The notes under the pieces are model-generated. The model saw only the letters and a list, made by a program, of their open reading frames with translations, was not told the DNA's origin and did not search any database. From assembly GCA_920105625.2 (NCBI GenBank), contig OV050032.1, positions 12,344,307-12,408,306 on the forward strand: a stretch of DNA of 64,000 bases, read 5' to 3'. The translations under genes and the position numbers were made by a program. Shown here piece after piece: positions 14,248-27,409 of this stretch. Every line of letters begins with the position of its first letter. Within the stretch, counting starts at the first letter, position 1. The DNA is from Clusia tigrina (taxonomy: Eukaryota > Arthropoda > Insecta > Diptera > Clusiidae).

Positions 14248-15078
14248 AGAGGCCTCTTATGGACCTAGATAGAGGCCTCATACGGACCTAGATAGAGGCC
14301 TCACATGGATCTAGATAGAGCCCTCGTATGGATCTAGATAGAGGCCTCATACGGACCTAGATAGAGGCCTCATACGGACCTAGATAGAGGCCTCATATGG
14401 ATCTAGATAGAGGCCTCGTGTGGATCTAGATAGAGACCTCGTGTGGATTTAGATAGAGGCCTCATGTGGATCTAGATAGAGGCCTCATATGGACTGAGTT
14501 AGAGGCCTCATATGGATCTAGATAGAGGCCTCATATGGATCTAGATAGAGGCCTCATACGGATCTAGATAGAGGCCTCATACGGATCTAGATAGAGGCCT
14601 CATACGGATCTAGATAGAGGCCTCATACGGATCTAGATAGAGGCCTCATACGGACCTAGATAGAGGCCTCATATGGATCTAGATAGAGGCCTCGTGTGGA
14701 TCTAGATAGAGGCCTCGTGTGGATCTAGATAGAGGCCTCGTGTGGATCTAGATAGAGGCCTCGTGTGGATTTAGATAGAGGCCTCAAGTGGATCTAGATA
14801 GAGGCCTCTTATGGACCTAGATAGAGGCCTCATATGGACTTAGTTAGAGGCCTCATATGGATCTAGATAGAGGCCTCATATGGATCTATATAGAGGTCTC
14901 ATATGGATCTAGATAGAGGCCTCATATGGATCTAGATAGAGGCCTCATATGATAGAGACCTCATATGATAGAGACCTCATATGATAGACGCTTCATATGA
15001 TAGACGCGTCATATGATAGAGGCCTCATATGATAGACGCGTCATATGATAGAGGCCTCATATGATAGAGGCCTCATAT
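14248..15078. repeat. Minisatellite: 23-bp unit degrading to a 16-bp unit
   Basis: About 30 head-to-tail copies of a 23-bp unit (AGAGGCCTCATATGGATC plus TAGAT, with C/T and A/G variants) run from about 14248 to 14940. From about 14942 to 15075 the unit shortens to 16 bp (GATAGAGGCCTCATAT), as if the 7 bases GGATCTA were deleted and the shorter unit then amplified. Variant units (GTGTGG, ATACGG, ATATGG) occur in runs, indicating local spread. There are no unique spacers, so this is not a CRISPR. Confidence 0.95.
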
Positions 15079-17036
15079 TGACCTAATTAGGAGCACAAAA
15101 TTTGCACACACTTTCATACCGCCAATATTCGCTTCATTACGAAATTCGTGGGCAATCCAAACCAAGACTTAAAGATAGAAATTTGCCACAAAACTAATTG
15201 AAGGAAAGAGCACACAAAGGCAACTTTTTGAGCCGACAAATTTATTATTTTATAAAAAAACGACTTCGAAGTTGTTGTAAAACCGAACAAGTCAGTCAAC
15301 TGTTTCTCGGTCGGGCAACGGTGTTTATATTTATTAGAGGATTATGCTTCACATGCTACTTGAAATTAGGGGTGCTGCAAACGCGGTTGCCAATGCAGGT
15401 CGAATATTCAGTCGTACCAACGTAGGTGCATAGCTATACCTTGTCCGTTTCCACCAGTGTAATGTTGAGAGTGTACCCGTAATTTAGCATTTCGAAATTT
15501 TCTAGGATTAGTTTCAGGTCTTAGGACAGTTTGATAATGGAATTATGGAATGTATTCGACGCATGGACAATCCATAAAGTAAACATTTCAGATACTTGAA
15601 GAACAGATTCAAAATAAGTTTTTTGTCTACTTTGGATTACCAAAGAATGTTAGCATAAATCGAACATAGACATTTTATATTAGACGGGTAAACTTCAATG
15701 GATTTCGGATCATCGGGCAATCTATACAAAACCCCGCATACAAAGTTTTAATTTACGAGAAGAATTTATGTTTTTCTACTGTTTTTATGTGCATTTTCAC
15801 TTTGATTAAGTTTTCAGTTTTGAATTGATGTGGCTTTGAGTTAAGATTGACCCTTTGATCCGACACATACCCTGTATGTTAAGTTCATAACTTGTTTCAT
15901 ACTCATTGTTTTTCCCTGGGTGTAGGTGAAGATTAAACATGTTCTCACTAGTCTTCAGAACGCCGTTCATGGCAGCTTATTTCGTCGCCTTAAGTATTGC
16001 CGCGGTGTACGAATTGGCCTGTCAATGTGTATTAGAAACCGCGTTCGTTACAACTTTCACTTGCAAAAAAAAAACAACTTCACAGGGAAATCGCCAAGTT
16101 GATGTTTTTTATAAAGTTAGCAGCGCTGCCAACAGATCCTCTGTCAATATTGATGTGAAAAAAGTCTTATTCTATGCACAAACCATACAAAATTTGACTT
16201 GGTCGATAAGTCTGGCCAACGAACCAATTCCAAGTCGACTTCGCTAAGCTTTGTTGCTGCTATTCCATACAAATATCAAAATAAGCCACAGTCATTGAGT
16301 TGCATCAGGTTAGTCCTATGCGGCTATACTCACATAATACAAAGCTACTGGAAATAAACATGTACGAGTATGTGGAACAATTAACTAAAATATTAGCTAG
16401 ATCCGTCCAGCAATGCATGCGTCCCTTGGAGATCAGAAAAGTGTCTACGTGTAGTTTCCCCATGTCGACAAGTTTCCAGTTCGAGCCAGTTGTGAATCAA
16501 TAGGTGTTGCACTTTTTGTGCTCAGTGTCAATCTCTCTGTTCGTGCCTTCATGGCACATCAGTTTCGTTGAAGGACACATAATACCAACCTCCTAAATAG
16601 CGTGACTCGAAATAGAAGTCGAAACATCAACATCGTCATGGGAAACATCAACATCGCATGCATTTACTGGAATTCAAGGCGTGCATTACAGCGTTTTAGG
16701 TTTAAATGCAAATCAAATCTGTTCGGTGGCCATTTGACCATTTATTGTCAAACGCTCGCAACATGTTTGCCACGACGCCAACTGCGCCTAGTGTGTACGT
16801 GGCCTGATGGCCTTTTCAAAACAAAAATATTCAATTGTTTGTTGCAAATTTATCACAGCACTTATCGTCACAGGTTGCTTGGCAGGCGTTTAAGCTGCTT
16901 GCCTGATTCATGGCCATCACCGCCATCTTCTATCTGTCATTAAAATAATAAATTTTGAATGTCCACTGGGCTTGTCGAGGAGTGTCAATACAAATAAAAA
17001 ACGAATTCATGTATCTGCACACTGGCCGGCACTCAC
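15079..17036. other. trio intron, nothing else supported
   Basis: Unique-looking AT-rich DNA between the minisatellite and the last GEF1 exon of trio. The open readings at 15198-15425, 15939-16247 and 16602-16943 show no recognised domain, no splice logic and no family resemblance. Confidence 0.5.
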
Positions 17037-20000
17037 CTTATTGTCACTGTCCGTCGTGTTGCCCGATCCAAAGCTGGCCAAAGAACAGCGATCGTGATCG
17101 TTCTCCGTCAATGGCTCGTCCAGGTCCCTTGACGAACGCTGCGAGGAGCCAGAATTTTTGGCCGGCGATTTTGGTAGCGTAAGCGAAGTGCCCGAGAAGC
17201 AGGTTTCCTGCATGACTTCTCGTAGTTTCTTCGCCCATATCTGCAATTGCAATGAAATGAAAAGTCGTCCTGTTGTTGTGTACACGAGGGCGGTGATTGA
17301 CGCTTACCTGTTTAGTTTCCAAACTGTTGGCTTTAAGTACTATGCGACAATCTGATAGCATGGGCGACCGCCCCGTCCAAACAGCAAATTTGGTTTCATC
17401 GCCTTCGATGTGTTCGGTGATGCCCATATCTGGAGAAGACAAAGCGAATGTAAGTATAGGTCGGACGTGCGAAATCAGCATCAGCACACTGGTACCTGTT
17501 GTCATGAGTTTGCTTTTGAATTGATATTTCACCGAGCCATTCGAGTCTTTCACCTCCTTTGCAAACAGCAGATACAACTCAAACAGGAACAGACGCCGCT
17601 CTCTGCCCTTGCGTATGATCTGCTTGGTGTCCCACGCCTGGAATGCATCTTGCAGCACCACTTCGCCCAAACTGTCAATGGACACATCACAGTTCTCTAA
17701 TAATGACAAATGCATTGCATCATTGGCCTTCTTGGGCACGTTTAGCATGACTTCGAGGCCCTCCTTGATTTCGCCGTGGCTCTCCTCGCAGCACGACAGC
17801 AAATCCTTGAGTAGCAGCTGATATTTGGTGATGCGCTGAACGGGCTTGATTAGAAACGCCGGCAGCGGATGTTCCACTTTGTGTTTACGCTGCAGTTCCT
17901 CGAAAAAAGTGCCTGAGTGCTGGACGAGTAGATTGTTCGAGATCGGCTTGTTTTTGCAGTAGTGAACGTACATATCGAATTTTGAGGCCCACGTAACGAA
18001 GCAATGGCCCACGTCCTCCGGCATCGTCTCGTACTTTTCCAATTCGCGCAGGAATATTTTCTGATGAAAATTGTATATTTCCCGCATGTTACCGAACAGA
18101 ATGTCCTCCTTGCCAATTAGGGCTGCGGGCACCCCAGTGCCGGTGCGAAATTCTTCGAGGAAACACTTGATGCATGTCTCGAGATCCTTTACGTACGTGC
18201 GTTCAGTTTGCATCAATTCGGCCATGATAAACTCTTTTCTTCGCGCCGATTTGCGTTTCTCTTCATTGATTTCTTTGGATGCTGCAGTGGCAGAAGTGGT
18301 CAATTTTGCCTCCAGCGACGGGTCGGAGTGACGATCGCTGGCAGAACCTGTTAAATAATTGAATTCAAATGAAAACAAATGAATCCAGTCGATAGTTTTG
18401 CATCCCTTCAATTACATATTTTGCAACGTACCTGAGGCAGAACTCATTGAGGAGTTGGGATCGGACTCCACAGCCATAGACATACCTAGTGACTTCTCCA
18501 GCTGCTCCCGATACGCATCCATCCGATTGCTGAAATCCTTGTACCTGAGGTCAGAGTTTGGAATAAAAAAAAAAGAGAAACCCAATTATAAAAATAAAAT
18601 CACAAAAGGAGAATAATACCAAAAAGAAGATTGTAATACAAAACCTGCCAGGTTTGTCCAAATTTACTTTCGAATTAATGTCAAACGCACCTCTGATCCA
18701 CAGACGCCACCCACTGCTTAATGGAGCTCGCATGGGCATGGCCCTTCTCCACTAAGCTGTCCGCCAGCTGAATCAACAGCTTAACGCGCTCCCGAGTCTC
18801 CTTCGCAGTGCCGCGGAACTCGTTGTGCTCTTTGAGCAGCCCCTCGGTTTCATCGCGCGTCTTGCCCACCAGATTAGTGCGCGACGACAAATATGCCTCG
18901 CCCGTGTTGTGTATCCACTCGATGGCCTGCTTAGCGCTCCGTTCGAACAGTACGAACTGCTGGCACTGATCCAGTGACTTCTTGCGATGAGTCCAAAACT
19001 CTAACACCTGATTCTCTTGCGTCAACAGCTTGTCTAGAATCGTCTTCACGCGATTCTCGCAGTTGCCCTGCGACTGGTATTTGTAGTACTGTTGTGAACG
19101 GTTGGCGTACTTGAGGAATGTCTCGGCGGTACGGCGTGCGAGAGTGCAGGCTTTGAGGAAGGCCTCCTTCTGCTCCTGATGCTTCGATATAAGCTGAACG
19201 ATGGTCTGCGCCTTATCGCTGGAGCCACCGCCCCCACACCAATCGTCTTCCCGGCGATATTCGCGTTCCAGGCTGTCCAACACGGAGCACACTTGCTCGG
19301 CGGTTTTGTAAAAATTAATGGAGGCTGTGACGAGCTTGTGGCGCTCCTCGGCGTAAGTGACCAACTGCTGCCATTTCTTTGTTACATCGTCCGATATTTC
19401 CCGTATCGACTGAGGATCGTAGTGGTTTGCATTTATCAAGGCGTCGGCGCGATACTTTACTTGTACAGCGGACGTGTGTGTCTTCTCAATAGCGACCTTC
19501 AACGGAAAAACCCGGACGGATTAGATTACTTTTCCGATTTAAGAAAGCTAATTTAAATATGAAATTCCTTACCTGGAATTGCTCATGCTCTTTGCGCAAT
19601 TGCTCTGCCTCCTGCAAGCTGTTGGGCGTGACGAAGCTGGCAACCAGCATAGCCTCGCCATTGCGTATCCACGAGATAACCTGATTGGCATCGTTTTGAA
19701 ACTGACACAACTGCACGGCCTGCTCCAGCTTGGCACGCTTAGCCTCAGAGAGCTCTTCCAAGTCGATTTCGCGTTCACGCAAGAAGTCCAGCAAGTACTC
19801 AATTCGCGCCTGGGCAGTGTGTGTGGCATCGGCCATCGAAATGAAGCCAGCAGTCTCGAACATCTGAAGCAGATCTTGACCTTGCTGCAGCACCTCGTAG
19901 GTGGCGTTCTGTATGTCCGTGACGGACTCGTTATGCATGCGTATCAATTGTTCTGCCTTTTGGTAGTCGCGCGAGAGGTCGGCGTGCTGCAATTCTTCGG

Positions 20001-23000
20001 ACCAAATTTCCAACTGTGAAGACAGTTCCATGGCATCGCGTTCGAAGTAGCGTAAGCGGAGAATGAGATCTGCGCGGAACTTGCGCGCCGACCACAGCTC
20101 CTCCAATTCCACTTTCTGTTTTCTCAGTTTTTCCAGAGTGGTTTCCAGCGCAGATATGGAGCCCGTGTTGTCGACGTATTCCAGCGCACGCATCTCCTGC
20201 AGCAGAGCTTCGCCCTGAGCGATGGTTTGCATGCAGCCATTGAGTGTGCTCTCTTGCTGGTCGCGGTACTGCTGCAAGAGGCGTTCGATACCCTCCAGAT
20301 TTTCTTGGGAGAGCATAGTTTCGTCCGTCGAGACGTCTGTGCGCAGCTGATCAATCCACGCAGTAACCTAAATCAAACAAAATTCCGAGAATTGCATTCT
20401 AGCGAAGTAGCAATAAAAAATACTCAAAATTACCTCCTTCTCGTGAGTGTAAAATATGACGGCCATCTCCAATCGTCGGCGGCGCTGCTCCACGCGTTCC
20501 GCGAAGCTGGCCACCTGTAACTCCAACTCTCGAGCCACGGAGTAAATCTCGTTGGGATCCGCCTCCCCACTTCGGGCCAGCTCATCGGCGGCCGACAGCA
20601 GCTTCTCCGCATTGCTGTACGTGTTTTGCGCCACATTCTCGAAATGCTCGTGAGACTTCTGATAGACGCGCGCCTTTTGCATGTTGCGGCCGATGCCGGT
20701 ATTCTTACGCAGGAAAACCTCGCCATGGTTCTTTAGCCAGTCCAGCACTTGCTTGACGTCCTCCTGAAAGAGGCGCAACGCTAATGTCTGATGTAGGCGT
20801 ATTTTCTCTTGATGCCACTTGGCCTCCAGTGAGCGATGGTGACCGAGGATCTGGTGGATTACAGCTAGCACGTGCGAGGCGCCTTCGCTGTAATCAGCCG
20901 CGGGGTTCTGGCGCTCGTATTTGTTGAAGCTGCTATTTTTGCGATGGTCGGGCACGCCGGGCGGTGGAGGTTGGTTGCATACTTGCACCAGGTGGTCCAA
21001 CTGGTAGAGCAGTTTCTTGCTGGTTGAGTGCACCTCGGTGTACGCTTGACACATCGCCTCGTACAGTGACTGATGCGTGCGAATAGCCGTCTCCAGACTC
21101 TGTATATCGGAAGGCAGCGGCTGCGATGCTTGACATGCAGCGGCCCACGACGACACACTGTTGCAGTACTGCTCCGCTTTGTGATGAAACAGAACGCTCA
21201 ACTGCAGTACAGCTGTACGTTCGTCCAGTCCCGAAGCAAAATCCTTCCAAGTGCGATCGAGACGCGTGGCGAGCGTCTTTATATGCTGAGCGGCATAGTG
21301 TTGGCTCTCAATGAGACGAGAGGCTACGGCCAGGATACGATCGATATTTACGGAAACATTCATGGACGCCACGGCGAATTTCTGATGCTCATCCTGCAGC
21401 GACTTTGCCACCGAGTAGTTGTGCCCGATCTCTACGTAAGACATCTGAAACACGTCACGGTTGTGCAGGATCCAGTCGAACATCTTCTCGCAGTCCTGCT
21501 CGAACAGACGCCACTGAAAACACTGATCAAGCTTCGCTTTCTTGTGTTGCCAGAGGGTGAGCAAACGCTGCTGCCCGGTGTGAATGAGGTCGATTTGGCG
21601 CAACGCCTTGCTGATAGCTGCCGACATATCCGGATTGTTGGTGGCAATACGAAATGCTGGCGAAGAATTTTGGGTCTGCGTTGAGGTGCCCGAATCACTG
21701 CCACCGCAATCGGCGCTGCTGCCACTGCCACCCTAAAAATAAAGTCACAATGTACAAAAAATATACCATTTATTGGATTGTTGTCACGTTGGCCAAACTA
21801 ACCTGTCCTCCGGTAACCCCACCGGCCGCACCCATATTGATTTTAGCCAGTAGTTTTTTGCCCTGCATGTCCAAATCTTCAATAGGCAACTTGAGTATCT
21901 TCTTCTTCATTTCGTTGTGATGGTCGAGCGAATGACGAGCACCATTGACATCCTCTGCAAAATCGTTCCGCTGCAGATCTTCCTGTAGGTCATCGATGCG
22001 ATCGGCCATATCGCTCGCCTGCCAAAAAAAATCCTCGATGGCTAGACGGGCGTCGGTCCATTGTTGGTGGTCGTACATTTGCGTGCCGTCGAAATCGGAG
22101 GTCAGCTGATGCGACTCGGCGATCTTGTTTAGCGCCTCGATCGAGATAGTCGACGTCTCAAATTTGTACTTGTGCGAGGACACGGAAGCGCGCTGCTTTT
22201 GCCAGAAATTCTCAGGCTTGATAATAACGACGTTGTGGATATTGGCGCTGAAATGCTCCTGCAGCACTTTCAGTATTGTTTTCACGTTGGTGGAACAATT
22301 ACCATTGCCGCGCATATCGATGATGACGGTGAAGCCGAGATTCTTCGCCGAATCGCTGCAAGTGAAAACACAAAAGTGTAAGTACAGCGAACGTGAGTGA
22401 GAGAGAGTGAGCGAGTGTATATGTGTGAGTGTGTGAGTGAGTGAGTGAGTGAGTGAGTGTGTGTGTGCGTGAGTATCGGCTTGAAGATACTGGGGCTGTG
22501 AGCGCCGCAAATTGGCTAAACAACTAAATTGGCAAGAAGAAAACAGCAAAGCAAACGAGGAACTCTTGGGAGCTACACACGCACGCACAAGTCTGTTTTG
22601 CATAAATTAAGATATTTATGACACTTTTATTAGTTGACACCATTTTCGCTGAGCTTTCCTAACGCTCGACTGTGGCTTATTCAAGCGCAATACGAGCGAT
22701 ACCACCAATTTAGCTTCGTACGAGTACACCTATTTATATTCTTTTGAATTTTGTATTGTATGTATTTTCTATTAGATATTTTAATATTTATCGCATGAAT
22801 AATTTAGTGGCCGCGTCGCTGGTCCCCCACTCCACCAACAGCCGCAATTGTGGTTGCGACGAGAAACCCACCGCCATCATATCGATTATGGTTCAACTCG
22901 AATGTGGAGCGCCGAGTATAATAACATTATGGCTTGTTATTCCGCTCTTAGGAGTTGAGTTTAAAATTCCACACAAAATGCGCTTTAAAGGCTTCATTAA

Positions 23001-26000
23001 GCAAATAGAAAACAAAAGTTAAATTCAATTGTCTGCCTTTATGGATAATTAGGTGCGAGTATTTGGGAGGCGGACGCACACAAACTCCAAATAGAAACAA
23101 TGGATATGCCGAATGTGTCTTCTTGTCAATAACCAGACAAAGTGAGTGAGGCCCGGAGCGGCACACTGTAGGCTAGTTATGCGAGTTAAGTATCGGAACT
23201 CGGAAAATCTGAGATTCGAGAGGAGAATGCTGAACGCAGCGCCCCAGCAGTGAAGCTGACTACGTGGGGAACTCCCATTTCATTATTTTATTATTCAACA
23301 AATCAGAAGAAATTCACCACAGAGACTAGTAAAATAAGGCAATTTAATGTTTCTTGTGTCTATATTTGATACGTTGAATGAATTGGAGCCGGATGTAGAG
23401 CACTCAATCTTCAAAATATAGGGTGTTCATAGTGAATTGAGATATAGGAATATATGCAATGAAGTTATTGAATAATAAGAGGAACGATTACTTATGTATA
23501 TAGTCATACTGTGTATTGGATGTGGGCGAATACTTGAAAAGGAGGCGTGGCAGGTATGCACGTAAAAAGAGATATTAAAGTGAAATATTACACAAAGATC
23601 AGGATCAACACATAAATGAGTTGTACACTTTTTAGGGCAATTCGGACCACCAACACCAGAGAACACAGAGAAAGGATACTTAGACGTCAAACGGCAAAGC
23701 AGCGAAATAAAGCAGACGGACGTTGTACACGAATCCTCTCAGAATCGTGGTGAATCCACTCAGAATCGTGGTGAATCCACTCAGAATCGTGGTGAATCCA
23801 CTCAGAATCGTGGTGAATCCACTCAGAATCGTGGTGAATCCACTCAGAACCGTGGTGAGCCCGCTACGGACGCTGGCAGCGAAAAAGACTTTCCTTTCTC
23901 TGTGTTCTCTGATCAACACGACCACTTCTCATGCGCTTAAATACTGGAACGGATCATATCTGAAGAACCAATGGAAATATTTTCCCACTATTCTATGTGA
24001 AGTAGGGCTTCAACACCCGTATTACCTGAGTCGTATTTTTAAACATTCGGACCACAACCACGCCCCCTCTCCATACGAATACATGCTTAGAAATGAACTT
24101 ATCTTCAAAAACAAGCGTTATTCTGGTGCAGTAAAGATTGAGCACCCATTTGATCTCTGCAAATTTAGGTGAAAACACGGCACTATAAGTTTATTATGTT
24201 GCGAAGGTCCCTTGCTTCAGAACTAGGGGGGAAACATACCTATAATACCTCTTTTCTTGCAGAGAAAATTTTGAATATGTTATCTGAAAATCTGGGAAGT
24301 TTGTAATTTAGACTCATGAAGAAAGTGAAGAGAATTACTTGCATGGAATGGTATTATAACCTTATTGTGCATATTAAAACTTGAATCAGAATTCGTAAAG
24401 GTTTAAGTAAAGCTGGTTCCAGGCCCGATATAGTCTACTTTCAAATGTGCAAAGAGACCATTTGGACCTTGGTAGTTCTTAGGCAGTGGCCATTGACCCT
24501 GTTAACTTGAAATATAACTAGTTTGGAACTAGTGCAATAATACACCATAATTGAATGGCTGGTGTAAAGTAATACAAACTCGTTGTGGGACCAGAATAGG
24601 ACTTCTTGGATGATAACAAGTTCAGCTAACACTAGCATGGACCTTACATATACGATACTAATTTATTATTGTTATTGAGTTCCAATTCCATACTAATTTT
24701 CACGGTCATTCTTTGTAAAGAACGGTAGACAAGCATCATAAAGAGGCTTCGCTTAGAAAATGGAATCAACAGTTTGCCAGTACATAAATTGATTCACGAT
24801 TTTCTTTATAAGGTCAGAACCTTTCTGTAGGTTTGTCTAGAGTAAATATACCCGAAACGTTAAGGAAATGGAAGGCATCAAAATTCACTTCCCTACTAAA
24901 GATCAGAAGCAGGAAAAGCAGTTCCTCATACCAGCGTTACAAAATCTCCTAAAGTCGTATCTGCAAAGTCTAACTGGATGTCTGCGAGTCAGTTAGCCTA
25001 CAGCTGACGATATTAGATCAGCTGATACTAATGTCTACCAACTGTGGGAATTGAGTATTGAAACCCCAGAAAACGTTCCATGTTCCCTGTCATTTTTATA
25101 ATGAAACTCAACCATTCCAAAAGCTAAGCAGTGCCTAGCTGTATGGAAGGAGGATAATAATGCATAGGAAGCCCATTATCCTTGGGTTAAGTTCAGATAG
25201 CCTGGCGCCTTTTCCAGAATAAAAAGAGAGGCATAAAAATAATGCAGAATCGTTGTGAGTTATAAAAGTATAAATTGTAAATGTTGCAAATCCCTAAAGG
25301 AATTATCTGAGGATATATATCCATGATCAGTGTCATTTTCTGAGTCAATTTAGTCACGTCCTTATGTGCAGAGAATACAGAGAAAAGAAAGTATTTTTCG
25401 TTGCCAGTGTCCGTAGCGGACACACCACGATTTTGAGTGGATTCACCACGATTTGAGTGGATTCGCCACGATTTTGAGTGGATTCACCACGATTCTGAGT
25501 GGATTCATGTACCAGAGAATACAGAGAAATTACTCTTGTTTTGCGCACACTAACACATGTGCAAAACTGTAGTAGTGTGGCTGATTTTCTTCAGAATCCT
25601 GGTTAACCAATGATAAACAAACCTATCCATATAGGCAACTAATGATAAACAAAGACAGTTTTTTTTAAACGTCAGAAAATTTGACGTTTAAGTGTCGGTT
25701 CTGTGTGGTCTATGCATGTACAACGTCCGTCTGCTTTATTTCGCTGCTTTGCTCTTTGACGTTTAAGTTTCTTTTTCTATATTCTCTGCTTATGTGTATC
25801 TCTCCTCTCTCGGACTAAATCAGAGAACACAGAAAAAAGAAACTTAAACGTCAAACGGCAAAGCAACGAAATAAAGCAGACGGACATTGTATACGAATCC
25901 ACTCAAAATCGTGGTGAATCCACTCAAAATCGTGGTGTGTCCGCTACGGACGCTGGCAGCGAAAAAGACTTTCCTTTCTCTGTGTTCTCTGCATAGCACG

Positions 26001-27024
26001 TAAACCAAATACAAAATTTGAGGTGAACTTTTAATTGTGACTAAATTAAGTTCAACACACTGGGGTGAATTGTAAAATGTTGTTGAAAACCTTCCTCCTT
26101 TTCTTCTAAAAAGCAAATCGAGCCACATTTAGGCCCATGTTTTAATTGTAATTCTTATGGAAAAAATTATATGTAAGGAATCTTCGTAGGCAAATTACAA
26201 TAGATAAAACCCTCGACTATAAACATTCATTATTTTTTTCGGTTGTAAAGTTTTTCATGCTGCAGCAGTAGAGAATGAACTGAATGCTTTCTTTATCGAG
26301 GTCCTACAGTAGTGTTTATATTGAATAATGATGATGCCATAGAACTTAATTGTCGCAATGCATTTTTTAGGTTAATTATAAGGAGAGGAAATGCCAATTA
26401 AATGATGTCGACTATAAACAACACATTCATTATTATTAATTAAATGAAAAATTAATCATGAAAATATTACTTTTAAACCGGCTCCCAGCCACTTTCCATA
26501 TCTATTTAAAAAATTCACTTTTTTTTGTGACAATAATTTTTGTTCATCCGCCAAATACGCGCATTTGAATAAACAAACTCTCGTTTAATGCATAAAAAAA
26601 TCAAAAATTAAAAAAAAATAAAAATTAATTAAAGTAAACAAACAAACAGCAGTCAGTCAACGCCAAAGCCGAATCTCCACACTTCGAAATATGCAGCGGT
26701 CCCAATCCCATCAATAAAGCAAAAAACATAATAATAACAAAGCCAAAAACTGACAACAGCGGCAAAAGCAGCACAATTTCTTTGCTGGTACAATTCTAAA
26801 ATATCAGTTTTATTTGTGTCTCGTGGATTTTGCACGCACGACGTGTTTCTCTGCAAGTTCTAACAATTTTACTCGAACATATTTCCTCCTGCCATTCCGA
26901 TTAGTTTTCCCTCCACTAGTTTAATTTACTACACATTTGTTCAAAAAGACGGCAGCGCAACTGTGTGGCTATTGGTGCGTTATTGTGAATGGCAACCGAG
27001 TGTATGTCAGTTTCTTATTAGTAC

Positions 27025-27064
<40 letters not shown>

Positions 27065-27155
27065 ATTGTTGTTATTGTTGTTATTGTTGTTGTTATTGTT
27101 GTTGTTATTGTTATTGTTATTGTTATTGTTGTTATTGTTGTTGTTATTGTTGTTG

Positions 27156-27196
<41 letters not shown>

Positions 27197-27366
27197 GTTG
27201 TTGTTGTTGTTGGTGTTGTTGGTGTTGTTGGTGTTGTTGGTGTTGTTGTTGGTGTTGTTGTTGGTGTTGTTGGTGTTGTTGGTGTTGTTGTTGTTGGTGT
27301 TGTTGTTGTTGTTGTTGGTGGTGGTATTGGTGTTGTTGTTGGTGTTGTTGTTGTTGTTGTTGTTGG

Positions 27367-27409
<43 letters not shown>

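Noticed and set aside
14248..15078. Regular short repeats resembling a CRISPR array
   Set aside because: The units are head to tail with no unique spacers, and the genome is eukaryotic; this is a minisatellite.
15939..16247. 102-codon open reading with a hydrophobic start
   Set aside because: No family resemblance, no splice context, and it lies antisense in a trio intron.
23680..23925. Minus-strand open reading with 7-residue repeats
   Set aside because: It is the 21-bp minisatellite of a hAT MITE read in frame; other copies do not preserve a protein.
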